From contig NW_027096049.1 in assembly GCF_040115645.1 (NCBI RefSeq), positions 62,001 to 126,000 on the forward strand: a stretch of 64,000 nt of DNA, read 5' to 3'. Positions 15,001 to 28,615 of the stretch are shown here, piece after piece (position 1 is the stretch's first letter; every line of letters begins with the position of its first letter). A model generated the notes under the pieces. That model was not told the origin of the DNA. It saw nothing but the letters and a program-made list of their open reading frames with translations, and ran no database searches. This stretch comes from Euwallacea fornicatus. Lineage: Eukaryota > Arthropoda > Insecta > Coleoptera > Curculionidae. The translations under genes were made by a program, and so were the position numbers.

Positions 15001-18000
15001 TCATCACTGCATCTAATTGAATTTCCTAGAAAAATTGTACTTTGTGTACTCGAACACACAACTTTTGTCACTTTTCAAACTCTGAAACTCGATAACTACG
15101 GAAAATGAGGACCAAACTCCTTAAACAAAGTGTCAAATTAATCAGCCCTACGAGGCCTTTAAGATGTCACAACACATCATCACTGCATCTAGTTGAATTT
15201 ACTAGAAAAATGGTACTTTGTGTACTCGAACACAGAACTTTTGTGACTTTTCGAAATCTGAAACTCGATAACTTCGGAAAATGAGGACCAAATTCCTTAA
15301 ACAAAGTGTCAAATTAATCAGCCCTACGAGGCCTTTAAGATTCACAACACATAATAACTGCATCTTGTTGAATTTACTAGAAAAATAGTACTTTGTGTAC
15401 TCGAACACACAACTTTTGTGACTTTTCAAAATCTGAAACTCGATAACTACGGAAAATGAGGACCAAATTCCTTAAACAAAGTGTCAAATTAATCAGCTCT
15501 ACGAGGCCTTTAAGATTCACAACACATCATCTTTGCATCTTGTTGAATTTCCTAGCAAAATAGTACTTTGTGTACTCGAACACACAACTTTTGTGACTTT
15601 TCAAAATCTGAAACTTGATAACTACGGAAAATGAGGACCAAATTCCTTAAACAAAGTGTCAAATTAATCAGCCCTACGAGGCCTTTAAGATGTCACAACA
15701 CATCATCTTTGCATCTTGTCAAATTTCCTAGAAAAATAGTACTTTGTGTACTCGAACACCCAACTTTTGTGACTTTTCAAAATCTGAGACTCGATAACTA
15801 CGGAAAATGAGGACCAAATTCCTTAAACGATGTGTCAAATTAATCAGCTCTACGAGGCCTTTAAGATGTCACAACACATCATCACTGCATCTAGTTGAAT
15901 TTCCTAAAAAAATAGTACTTTGTGTACTCGAACACACAACTTTTGTGACTTTTCAAAATCTGAAACTCGATAATTACGGAAAATGAGGACCAAATTCCTT
16001 AAACGATGTGTCAAATTAATCAGCTCTACGAGGCCTTTAAGATGTCACAACACATCATTACTGCATCTAGTTGAATTTCCTAAAAAAATAGTACTTTGTG
16101 TACTCGAACACACAACTTTTGTGACTTTTCAAAATCTGAAACTCGATAATTACGGAAAATGAGGACCAAATTCCTTAAACGATGTGTCAAATTAATCAGC
16201 TCTACGAGGCCTTTAAGATTCACAACACATCATCTTTGCATCTTGTTGAATTTCCTAGAAAAATAGTACTTTGTGTACTCGAACTCACAACTTTTGTCAC
16301 TTTTCAAACTCTGAAACTCGATAACTACGGAAAATGAGGACCAAACTCCTTAAACAAAGTGTCAAATTAATCAGCCCTACGAGGCCTTTAAGATGTCACA
16401 ACACATCATCACTGCATCTAGTTGAATTTACTAGAAAAATGGTACTTTGTGTACTCGAACACAGAACTTTTGTGACTTTTCGAAATCTGAAACTCGATAA
16501 CTTCGGAAAATGAGGACCAAATTCCTTAAACAAAGTGTCAAATTAATCAGCCCTACGAGGCCTTTAAGATTCACAACACATCATAACTGCATCTTGTTGA
16601 ATTTCCTAGAAAAATAGTACTTTGTGTACTCGAACTCACAACTTTTGTGACTTTTCAAACTCTGAATCTCGATAACTACGGAAAATGAGGACCAAACTCG
16701 TTAAAAAAAGTGTCAAATTAATCAGCTCTACGAGGCCTTTAAGATTCACAACACATCATAACTGCATCTTGTTGAATTTACTAGAAAAATAGTACTTTGT
16801 GTACTCGAACACACAACTTTTGTGACTTTTCAAAATCTGAAACTCGATAACTACGGAAAATGAGGACCAAATTCCTTAAACAAAGTGTCAAATTAATCAG
16901 CTCTACGAGGCCTTTAAGATTCACAACACATCATCTTTGCATCTTGTTGAATTTCCTAGCAAAATAGTACTTTGTGTACTCGAACACACAACTTTTGTGA
17001 CTTTTCAAACTCTGAAACTCGATAACTACGGAAAATGAGGACCAAATTCCTTAAACGATGTGTCAAATTAATCAGCTCTACGAGGCCTTTAAGATGTCAC
17101 AACACATCATTACTGCATCTAGTTGAATTTCCTAAAAAAATAGTACTTTGTGTACTCGAACACACAACTTTTGTGACTTTTCAAAATCTGAAACTCGATA
17201 ACTACGGAAAATGAGGACCAAATTCCTTAAACGATGTGTCAAATTAATCAGCTCTACGAGGCCTTTAAGATGTCACAACACATCATCACTGCATCTAGTT
17301 GAATTTCCTAAAAAAATAGTACTTTGTGTACTCGAACACACAACTTTTGTGACTTTTCAAAATCTGAAACTCGATAACTACGGAAAATGAGGACCAAATT
17401 CCTTAAACGATGTGTCAAATTAATCAGCTCTACGAGGCCTTTAAGATGTCACAACACATCATTACTGCATCTAGTTGAATTTCCTAAAAAAATAGTACTT
17501 TGTGTACTCGAACACACAACTTTTGTGACTTTTCAAAATCTGAAACTCGATAACTACGGAAAATGAGGACCAAATTCCTTAAACGATGTGTCAAATTAAT
17601 CAGCTCTACCAGGCCTTTAAGATGTCACAACACATCATTACTGCATCTAGTTGAATTTCTTAAAAAAATAGTACTTTGTGTACTCGAACACACAACTTTT
17701 GTGACTTTTCAAATTCTGAAACTCGATAACTACGGAAAATGAGGACCAAATTCCTTAAACGATGTGTCAAATTAATCAGCTCTACGAGGCCTTTAAGATG
17801 TCACAACACATCATCTCTGCATCTAGTTGAATTTCCTAAAAAAATAGTACTTTGTGTACTCGAACACACAACTTTTGTGACTTTTCAAAATCTGAAACTC
17901 GATAACTACGGAAAATGAGGACCAAATTCCTTAAACGATGTGTCAAATTAATCAGCTCTACGAGGCCTTTAAGATGTCACAACACATCATCTCTGCATCT

Positions 18001-21000
18001 AGTTGAATTTCCTAAAAAAATAGTACTTTGTGTACTCGAACACACAACTTTTGTGACTTTTCAAATTCTGAAACTCGATAACTACGGAAAATAAGGACCA
18101 AATTCCTTAAACGATGTGTCAAATTAATCAGCTCTACGAGGCCTTTAAGATGTCACAACACATCATCTCTGCATCTAGTTGAATTTCCTAAAAAAATAGT
18201 ACTTTGTGTACTCGAACACACAACTTTTGTGACTTTTCAAAATCTGAAACTCGATAATTACGGAAAATGAGGACCAAATTCCTTAAACGATGTGTCAAAT
18301 TAATCAGCTCTACGAGGCCTTTAAGATGTCACAACACATCATTACTGCATCTAGTTGAATTTCCTAAAAAAATAGTACTTTGTGTACTCGAACACACAAC
18401 TTTTGTGACTTTTCAAAATCTGAAACTCGATAATTACGGAAAATGAGGACCAAATTCCTTAAACGATGTGTCAAATTAATCAGCTCTACGAGGCCTTTAA
18501 GATTCACAACACATCATCTTTGCATCTTGTTGAATTTCCTAGAAAAATAGTACTTTGTGTACTCGAACTCACAACTTTTGTCACTTTTCAAACTCTGAAA
18601 CTCGATAACTACGGAAAATGAGGACCAAACTCCTTAAACAAAGTGTCAAATTAATCAGCCCTACGAGGCCTTTAAGATGTCACAACACATCATCACTGCA
18701 TCTAGTTGAATTTACTAGAAAAATGGTACTTTGTGTACTCGAACACAGAACTTTTGTGACTTTTCGAAATCTGAAACTCGATAACTTCGGAAAATGAGGA
18801 CCAAATTCCTTAAACAAAGTGTCAAATTAATCAGCCCTACGAGGCCTTTAAGATTCACAACACATCATAACTGCATCTTGTTGAATTTCCTAGAAAAATA
18901 GTACTTTGTGTACTCGAACTCACAACTTTTGTGACTTTTCAAACTCTGAATCTCGATAACTACGGAAAATGAGGACCAAACTCGTTAAAAAAAGTGTCAA
19001 ATTAATCAGCTCTACGAGGCCTTTAAGATTCACAACACATCATAACTGCATCTTGTTGAATTTACTAGAAAAATAGTACTTTGTGTACTCGAACACACAA
19101 CTTTTGTGACTTTTCAAAATCTGAAACTCGATAACTACGGAAAATGAGGACCAAATTCCTTAAACAAAGTGTCAAATTAATCAGCTCTACGAGGCCTTTA
19201 AGATTCACAACACATCATCTTTGCATCTTGTTGAATTTCCTAGCAAAATAGTACTTTGTGTACTCGAACACACAACTTTTGTGACTTTTCAAACTCTGAA
19301 ACTCGATAACTACGGAAAATGAGGACCAAATTCCTTAAACGATGTGTCAAATTAATCAGCTCTACGAGGCCTTTAAGATGTCACAACACATCATTACTGC
19401 ATCTAGTTGAATTTCCTAAAAAAATAGTACTTTGTGTACTCGAACACACAACTTTTGTGACTTTTCAAAATCTGAAACTCGATAACTACGGAAAATGAGG
19501 ACCAAATTCCTTAAACGATGTGTCAAATTAATCAGCTCTACCAGGCCTTTAAGATGTCACAACACATCATTACTGCATCTAGTTGAATTTCTTAAAAAAA
19601 TAGTACTTTGTGTACTCGAACACACAACTTTTGTGACTTTTCAAATTCTGAAACTCGATAACTACGGAAAATGAGGACCAAATTCCTTAAACGATGTGTC
19701 AAATTAATCAGCTCTACGAGGCCTTTAAGATGTCACAACACATCATCTCTGCATCTAGTTGAATTTCCTAAAAAAATAGTACTTTGTGTACTCGAACACA
19801 CAACTTTTGTGACTTTTCAAAATCTGAAACTCGATAACTACGGAAAATGAGGACCAAATTCCTTAAACGATGTGTCAAATTAATCAGCTCTACGAGGCCT
19901 TTAAGATGTCACAACACATCATTACTGCATCTAGTTGAATTTCCTAAAAAAATAGTACTTTGTGTACTCGAACACACAACTTTTGTGACTTTTCAAAATC
20001 TGAAACTCGATAACTACGGAAAATGAGGACCAAATTCCTTAAACAAAGTGTCAAATTAATCAGCTCTACGAGGCCTTTAAGATTCACAACACATCATCTT
20101 TGCATCTTGTTGAATTTCCTAGAAAAATAGTACTTTGTGTACTCGAACTCACAACTTTTGTGACTTTTCAAACTCTGAAACTCGATAACTACGGAAAATG
20201 AGGACCAAACTCCTTAAACAAAGTGTCAAATTAATCAGCCCTACGAGGCCTTTAAGATGTCACAACACATCATCACTGCATCTAGTTGAATTTCCTAGAA
20301 AAATCGTACTTTGTGTACTCGAACACACAACTTTTGTGACTTTTCAAATTCTGAAACTCGATAACTACGGAAAATGAGGACCAAACTCCTTAAACAAAGT
20401 GTCAAATTAATCAGCCCTACGAGGCCTTTAAGATGTCACAACACATCATCTCTGCATCTTGTTGAATTTCCTAGAAAAATAGTACTTTGTGTACTCGAAC
20501 TCACAACTTTTGTGACTTTTCAAACTCTGAAACTCGATAACTACGGAAAATGAGGACCAAACTCCTTAAACAAAGTGTCAAATTAATCAGCCCTACGAGG
20601 CCCTTAAGATGTCACAACACATCATCACTGCATCTAATTGAATTTCCTAGAAAAATTGTATTTTGTGTACTCGAACACATAACTTTTGTGACTTTTCAAA
20701 CTCTGAAACTCGATAATTACGGAAAATGAGGACCAAATGCCTTAAACAAAGTGTCAAATTAATCAGCTCTACGAGGCCTTTAAGATTCACAACACATCAT
20801 CACTGCATCTAGTTGAATTTCCTAGAAAAATAGTACTTTGTGTACTCGAACTCACAACTTTTGTGACTTTTCAAACTCTGAAACTCGATAACTACGGAAA
20901 ATGAGGACCAAACTCCTTAAACAAAGTGTCAAATTAATCAGCCCTACGAGGCCTTTAAGATGTCACAACACATCATCACTGCATCTAGTTGAATTTCCTA

Positions 21001-24000
21001 GAAAAATCGTACTTTGTGTACTCGAACACACAACTTTTGTGACTTTTCAAATTCTGAAACTCGATAACTACGGAAAATGAGGACCAAACTCCTTAAACAA
21101 AGTGTCAAATTAATCAGCCCTACGAGGCCTTTAAGATGTCACAACACATCATCTCTGCATCTTGTTGAATTTCCTAGAAAAATAGTACTTTGTGTACTCG
21201 AACTCACAACTTTTGTGACTTTTCAAACTCTGAAACTCGATAACTACGGAAAATGAGGACCAAACTCCTTAAACAAAGTGTCAAATTAATCAGCCCTACG
21301 AGGCCCTTAAGATGTCACAACACATCATCACTGCATCTAATTGAATTTCCTAGAAAAATTGTATTTTGTGTACTCGAACACATAACTTTTGTGACTTTTC
21401 AAACTCTGAAACTCGATAACTACGGAAAATGAGGACCAAACTCCTTAAACAAAGTGTCAAATTAATCAGCCCTACGAGGCCTTTAAGATGTCACAACACA
21501 TCATCACTGCATCTAGTTGAATTTACTAGAAAAATGGTACTTTGTGTACTCGAACACAGAACTTTTGTGACTTTTCGAAATCTGAAACTCGATAACTTCG
21601 GAAAATGAGGACCAAATTCCTTAAACAAAGTGTCAAATTAATCAGCCCTACGAGGCCTTTAAGATGTCACAACACATCATCACTGCATCTAGTTGAATTT
21701 ACTAGAAAAATGGTACTTTGTGTACTCGAACACACAACTTTTGTGACTTTTCAAAATCTGAAACTTGATAACTACGGAAAATGAGGACCAAATTCCTTAA
21801 ACAAAGTGTCAAATTAATCAGCCCTACGAGGCCCTTAAGATGTCACAACACATCATCACTGCATCTAATTGAATTTCCTAGAAAAATTGTACTTTGTGTA
21901 CTCGAACACATAACTTTTGTGACTTTTCAAAATCTGAAACTCGATAACTACGGAAAATGAGGACCAAATTCCTTAAACAAAGTGTCAAATTAATCAGCTC
22001 TACGAGGCCTTTAAGATTCACAACACATCATCTTTGCATCTTGTTGAATTTCCTAGAAAAATTGTACTTTGTGTACTCGAACACACAACTTTTGTCACTT
22101 TTCAAACTCTGAAACTCGATAACTACGGAAAATGAGGACCAAACTCGTTAAAAAAAGTGTCAAATTAATCAGCTCTACGAGGCCTTTAAGATTCACAACA
22201 CATCATCTTTGCATCTTGTTGAATTTCCTAGAAAAATAGTACTTTGTGTACTCGAACTCACAACTTTTGTGACTTTTCAAACTCTGAAACTCGATAACTA
22301 CGGAAAATGAGGACCAAACTCGTTAAAAAAAGTGTCAAATTAATCAGCTCTACGAGGCCTTTAAGATTCACAACATATCATCTTTGCATCTTGTTGAATT
22401 TCCTAGAAAAATTGTACTTTGTGTACTCGAACACACAACTTTTGTCACTTTTCAAACTCTGAAACTCGATAACTACGGAAAATGAGGACCAAACTCGTTA
22501 AAAAAAGTGTCAAATTAATCAGCTCTACGAGGCCTTTAAGATTCACAACATATCATCTTTGCATCTTGTTGAATTTCCTAGAAAAATAGTACTTTGTGTA
22601 CTCGAACTCACAACTTTTGTGACTTTTCAAACTCTGAAACTCGATAATTACGGAAAATGAGGACCAAATTCCTTAAACAAAGTGTCAAATTAATCAGCTC
22701 TACGAGGCCTTTAAGATTCACAACTCATCATCTTTGCATCTTGTTGAATTTCCTAGAAAAATAGTACTTTGTGTACTCGAACTCACAACTTTTGTGACTT
22801 TTCAAACTCTGAAACTCGATAACTACGGAAAATGAGGACCAAATTCCTTAAACAAAGTGTCAAATTAATCAGCTCTACGAGGCCTTTAAGATTCACAACA
22901 CATCATCTTTGCATCTTGTTGAATTTCCTAGAAAAATAGTACTTTGTGTACTCGAACTCACAACTTTTGTGACTTTTCAAACTCTGAAACTCGATAATTA
23001 CGGAAAATGAGGACCAAATTCCTTAAACAAAGTGTCAAATTAATCAGCTCTACGAGGCCTTTAAGATTCACAACACATCATAACTGCATCTAGTTGAATT
23101 TACTAGAAAAATAGTACTTTGTGTACTCGAACACACAACTTTTGTGACTTTTTAAACTCTGAAACTCGATAACTACGGAAAATGAGGACCAAATTCCTTA
23201 AGCAAAGTGTCAAATTAATCAGCCCTACGAGGCCTTTAAGATGTCACAACACATCATCACTGCATCTAGTTGAAGTTCCTAGAAAAATAGTACTTTGTGT
23301 ACTCGAACACACAACTTTTGTGACTTTTTAAACTCTGAAACACGATAACTACGGAAAATGAGGACCAAACTCGTTAAAAAAAGTGTCAAATTAATCAGCT
23401 CTACGAGGCCCTTAAGATGTCACAACACATCATCACTGCATCTAATTGAATTTCCTAGAAAAATAGTACTTTGTGTACTCGAACTCACAACTTTTGTGAC
23501 TTTTCAAACGCTGAAACTCGATAACTACGGAAAATGAGGACCAAATTCCTTAAACAAAGTGTCAAATTAATCAGCTCTACGAGGCCTTTAAGATTCACAA
23601 CTCATCATCTTTGCATCTTGTTGAATTTCCTAGAAAAATAGTACTTTGTGTACTCGATCACACAACTTTTGTGACTTTTCAAACTCTGAAACTCGATAAC
23701 TACGGAAAATGAGGACCAAATTCCTTAAACAAAGTGTCAAATTAATCAGCTCTACGAGGCCTTTAAGATTCACAACACATCATAACTGCATCTAGTTGAA
23801 TTTACTAGAAAAATAGTACTTTGTGTACTCGAACTCACAACTTTTGTCACTTTTCAAACTCTGAAACTCGATAACTACGGAAAATGAGGACCAAATTCCT
23901 TAAGCAAAGTGTCAAATTAATCAGCCCTACGAGGCCTTTAAGATGTCACAACACATCATCACTGCATCTAGTTGAAGTTCCTAGAAAAATAGTACTTTGT

Positions 24001-26941
24001 GTACTCGAACACACAACTTTTGTGACTTTTTAAACTCTGAAACACGATAACTACGGAAAATGAGGACCAAACTCGTTAAAAAAAGTGTCAAATTAATCAG
24101 CTCTACGAGGCCCTTAAGATGTCACAACACATCATCACTGCATCTAATTGAATTTCCTAGAAAAATAGTACTTTGTGTACTCGAACTCACAACTTTTGTG
24201 ACTTTTCAAACGCTGAAACTCGATAACTACGGAAAATGAGGACCAAATTCCTTAAACAAAGTGTCAAATTAATCAGCTCTACGAGGCCTTTAAGATTCAC
24301 AACTCATCATCTTTGCATCTTGTTGAATTTCCTAGAAAAATAGTACTTTGTGTACTCGATCACACAACTTTTGTGACTTTTCAAACTCTGAAACTCGATA
24401 ACTACGGAAAATGAGGACCAAATTCCTTAAACAAAGTGTCAAATTAATCAGCTCTACGAGGCCTTTAAGATTCACAACTCATCATCTTTGCATCTTGTTG
24501 AATTTCCTAGAAAAATAGTACTTTGTGTACTCGAACTCACAACTTTTGTGACTTTTCAAACTCTGAAACTCGATAACTACGGAAAATGAGGACCAAATTC
24601 CTTAAGCAAAGTGTCAAATTAATCAGCCCTACGAGGCCTTTAAGATGTCACAACACATCATCACTGCATCTAGTTGAAGTTCCTAGAAAAATCGTACTTT
24701 GTGTACTCGAACACACAACTTTTGTGACTTTTCAAATTCTGAAACTCGATAACTACGGAAAATGAGGACCAAATTCCTTAAACGATGTGTCAAATTAATC
24801 AGCTCTACGAGGCCTTTAAGATGTCACAACACATCATCACTGCATCTAGTTGAATTTACTAGAAAAATGGTACTTTGTGTACTCGAACACAGAACTTTTG
24901 TGACTTTTCGAAATCTGAAACTCGATAACTTCGGAAAATGAGGACCAAATTCCTTAAACAAAGTGTCAAATTAATCAGCTCTACGAGGCCTTTAAGATTC
25001 ACAACACATCATCACTACATCTAGTTGAAGTTCCTAGAAAAATCGTACTTTGTGTACTCGAACACACAACTTTTGTGACTTTTCAAATTCTGAAACTCGA
25101 TAACTACGGAAAATGAGGACCAAATTCCTTAAACGATGTGTCAAATTAATCAGCTCTACGAGGCCTTTAAGATGTCACAACACATCATCACTGCATCTAG
25201 TTGAATTTACTAGAAAAATAGTACTTTGTGTACTCGAACACACAACTTTTGTGACTTTTCAAAATCTGAAACTCGATAACTACGGAAAATGAGGACCAAA
25301 TTCCTTAAACAAAGTGTCAAATTAATCAGCTCTACGAGGCCTTTAAGATTCACAACATATCATCTTTGCATCTTGTTGAATTTCCTAGAAAAATTGTACT
25401 TTGTGTACTCGAACACACAACTTTTGTGACTTTTCGAAATCTGAAACTCGATAACTTCGGAAAATGAGGACCAAATTCCTTAAACAAAGTGTCAAATTAA
25501 TCAGCTCTACGAGGCCTTTAAGATTCACAACACATCATAACTGCATCTTGTTGAATTTACTAGAAAAATAGTACTTTGTGTACTCGAACACACAACTTTT
25601 GTGACTTTTCAAAATCTGAAACTCGATAACTACGGAAAATGAGGACCAAATTCCTTAAACAAAGTGTCAAATTAATCAGCTCTACGAGGCCTTTAAGATT
25701 CACAACACATCATCTTTGCATCTTGTTGAATTTCCTAGCAAAATAGTACTTTGTGTACTCGAACACACAACTTTTGTGACTTTTCAAAATCTGAAACTTG
25801 ATAACTACGGAAAATGAGGACCAAATTCCTTAAACAAAGTGTCAAATTAATCAGCTCTACGAGGCCTTTAAGATTCACAACACATCATCTTTGCATCTTG
25901 TTGAATTTCCTAGAAAAATAGTACTTTGTGTACTCGAACTCACAACTTTTGTTACTTTTCAAACTCTGAAACTCGATAACTACGGAAAATGAGGACCAAA
26001 CTCGTTAAAAAAAGTGTCAAATTAATCAGCTCTACGAGGCCTTTAAGATTCACAACACATCATAACTGCATCTTGTTGAATTTACTAGAAAAATAGTACT
26101 TTGTGTACTCGAACACACAACTTTTGTGACTTTTCAAAATCTGAAACTCGATAACTACGGAAAATGAGGACCAAATTCCTAAAACAAAGTGTCAAATTAA
26201 TCAGCTCTACGAGGCCTTTAAGATTCACAACACGTCATAACTGCATCTTGTTGAATTTACTAGAAAAATAGTACTTTGTGTACTCGAACACACAACTTTT
26301 GTTACTTTTCAAACTCTGAAACTCGATAACTTCGGAAAATGAGCACCAAATTCCTTAAACAAAGTGTCAAATTAATCAGCCCTACGAGGCCTTTAAGATG
26401 TCACAACACATCATCTTTGCATCTTGTTGAATTTCCTAGAAAAATAGTACTTTGTGTACTCGAACACACAACTTTTGTGACTTTTCAAAATCTGAAACTC
26501 GATAACTACGGAAAATGAGGACCAAATTCCTTAAACAAAGTGTCAAATTAATCAGCTCTACGAGGCCTTTAAGATTCACAACACATCATCTTTGCATCTT
26601 GTTGAATTTCCTAGAAAAATAGTACTTTGTGTACTCGAACTCACAACTTTTGTGACTTTTCAAACTCTGAAACTCGATAACTACGGAAAATGAGGACCAA
26701 ACTCGTTAAAAAAAGTGTCAAATTAATCAGCTCTACGAGGCCTTTAAGATTCACAACACATCATAACTGCATCTAGTTGAATTTACTAGAAAAATAGTAC
26801 TTTGTGTACTCGAACACACAACTTTTGTGACTTTTTAAACTCTGAAACTCGATAACTACGGAAAATGAGGACCAAGTTCCTTAAACAAAGTGTCAAATTA
26901 ATCAGCCGTACGAGGCCTTTAAGATGTCACAACACATCATC
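1..26941. repeat. 176-bp satellite DNA array (about 153 tandem monomers)
   Basis: The whole stretch is head-to-tail copies of one AT-rich monomer. Successive copies of the landmark GAAAATGAGGACCAA are 176 bp apart (175 bp where GATGTCAC is shortened to GATTCAC). Monomers differ at a limited set of diagnostic sites, such as TTCCTTAAACAAAG versus TTCCTTAAACGATG, CTAGTTG versus CTTGTTG, and ACTCGTTAAAAAAAG late in the array. The array starts inside a monomer, so it continues left of the window, and it stops mid-monomer at the Polinton terminus. The ~70-aa open frames that recur in some monomers are by-products of repetition and show no sign of being genes. Length and homogeneity fit centromeric or pericentromeric heterochromatin. 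That location is inference; the tandem structure is directly visible. Confidence 0.98.
7035..10434 (+). repeat. Segmental duplication inside the satellite (copy of 1-3400)
   Basis: This block repeats the variant order of 1-3400 at a constant offset of 7034 bp (40 monomers minus small deletions). Private variants confirm it: the monomer reading TGTGGACCAAATTCCGTAAAC occurs at 2271 and 9305, and the ATGGGGACCAATTTCC variant occurs at 335 and 7369. Near 3400/10430 the register slips by two monomers to an offset of 6682, which then holds to about 5290/11970. Further shared blocks are 159-1080 with 5611-6530 (offset 5452), 1040-2175 with 12300-13430 (offset 11255), about 15700-17000 with 18000-19300 (offset 2284) and 23200-23900 with 23900-24600 (offset 702). 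This is the pattern expected from unequal exchange or gene conversion. Confidence 0.9.
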
Positions 26942-27180
26942 AGTAGTGTGTTATTACCGATTTTGGCTCGCTTCCCCCCACCACTTTACCTCCCCCCACC
27001 ACTTTACTTCCCCCCACCACTTTACCTCCCCCCACCACTTTACTTCCCCCCACCACTTTACCTCCCCCCACCACTTTACTTCCCCCACCACTTTACCTCC
27101 CCCCACCACTTTACTTCCCCCCACCACTTTACTTCCCCCCACCACTTTACTTCCCCCCAACTACTTTACTTCCCTCCACA
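26942..27180 (+). repeat. Polinton left terminal inverted repeat (5' TIR)
   Basis: About 33 unique bases (AGTAGTGTGTTATTACCGAT through GGCTCGCTTCC) are followed by about eleven copies of a 20-bp unit of the form CCCCCCACCACTTTACYTC, alternating ACCTC and ACTTC versions. The last units are degenerate (AACTACTTTACTTCCCTCC) and the array ends near 27180. The same structure occurs in inverse orientation at 50525-50759. Sub-repeated TIRs are known in Polintons. The complementary strand carries six-G runs every 20 bases. Proline/histidine-rich frames over this stretch are artefacts of the repeat. Confidence 0.95.
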
Positions 27181-27285
27181 ACCATTCTAACTTTTTGTAT
27201 ATATTTTAATCTTTTAAGAGGATTTGCAATAAATATAAGTAAAGTTTTAGTAACATTTCAATATTTTAACTCAAAAAGTAATATA

Positions 27286-28615
27286 ATGCATCTGTGCAAT
27301 GGATGTAATAAAAGTTTTACACAAAAGTGTAACATGGAACGACACATGAAGCAATCATGTCGTTTTCGATCGTCTTGTTCTAGTGTAGTGAATAAAGCAG
27401 AGAAAAGAAAAGTAGATTTTTCCAGTAGTGCTATCAAGAAAGCCAAAATACCAAACCTGCTACTATCCCATTGCAAAGAGTGTAATAACTGGTACAAGAA
27501 AAAAAGACTTAGTGCTCATTTACGTTCAAATCTACATAAAAATATAGTGTGTGAAACAAACGATAACAGAACTGTGAAAGTCATAACTTCAGCATTTAAA
27601 AATCGTATTATTTCTTTTATGTTGCTTTCGGAAAAGAAACATGTGGATATTGGAGATTTTTTTGGTGATGTGAAGAAATCTTTTATAGAATTGATTTTAC
27701 AACAACTTAAGAAACATAAATTGGTAAAGGTGAATGTTGAATTGTTTGGACGATACCTTTTACACTCAAAGGAGATTGTAGAACTTAAATCTTTTAATAC
27801 AAAGAATAAGATTGTTTCTTTATCATCGGATATGGAAACGATCTTTGGTGACTTTTTGAGTGAAATCAAGGAAAAAGTGTCAGTGTTTGCTGAAAATGGA
27901 TCAGGATGGGCCTTGGAGAAAATAATGCATTTAGAAGTTAACATTAACAAATATAATCCAATTCGAGCTTCCTCATATATTCCTTTACCGAAACAGATCG
28001 TTAACAAACACGCCATCATTAATGTGAAGAATAAGGATCAACACTGTTTTGGATGGAGTATTATAAGCGCATTGTTTCCTGTCAAAGCGAACGCTGACAG
28101 AACAACTTCATATCCAAATTTTTTTAATATTCTTAACTTTGCAGGAATATCGTTTCCAGTAAAGTTAAAAGACATCAAATTATTTGAATTGCAAAATAAC
28201 ATTTCTGTGAATGTTTATGGTTTAGAGAGTGTTGATTGTGGACGCAAACACGAGATAGTTGGACCGCTTCATTATTCCTCTCAAAAATTTCCCACACATG
28301 TAAATTTGTTATTATTGAATCAAGGTAAGAATTATCATTATTGTTGGATAAAGGATATGTCTAGGTTAGTATCTTTTCAAATTAATAAAGTAGGACATAA
28401 AAAATATTTTTGTGATGGTTGTTTAATATATTTTAATTCGGAATACCAATTAGATGTACATCAAAAAAATGATTGTAATCATGTGACAACAAAAATTCCT
28501 ACAACGAAAATTAAAATAAATAAATATGGTCAAAATATTCCTGAAAATATTCTTCAATTTGAAAATTTTCAACGCCAGATAAAAGTTCCTTTTGTAATAT
28601 ATGCAGACTTTGAAT
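27286..28615 (+). pseudogene. polB: Polinton B-family DNA polymerase, 5' part (split by BEL/Pao)
   Basis: This encodes the first 443 codons of the protein-primed type B DNA polymerase that replicates the element. The ATG at 27286 follows AT-rich DNA. The N-terminus has a C2H2-like zinc finger (CxxC at residues 4-7, then HxxxxxC), a second finger-like CxxC with two His near residues 66-86, and a third C2H2-type motif near residues 375-395. The exonuclease I motif, YADFE with D441 and E443, lies at the very end. The frame is interrupted at 28616 by the BEL/Pao 5' LTR; the coding sequence resumes after the 3' LTR at 35927 in the same frame. Only the 5-bp target duplication TGAAT separates the interrupted gene from the insertion on each side. 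As it stands the reading frame runs into the LTR and stops at 28662, so no polymerase domain can be made from this part. Confidence 0.93.

Noticed and set aside
1..26941. CRISPR-like array
   Set aside because: Monomers are contiguous and similar throughout, with no short repeat plus unique spacers; eukaryotic satellite context.
26865..27209. Open frames of 68-114 codons with Pro/His or Gly/Trp repeats over the left TIR, and their mirror images at 50396-50767
   Set aside because: Products of the 20-bp TIR repeat on both strands; composition follows the DNA repeat.
27258..28019. Reverse-strand frames opposite polB (27258-27497 and 27516-28019)
   Set aside because: Shadows of the polymerase gene without family resemblance.
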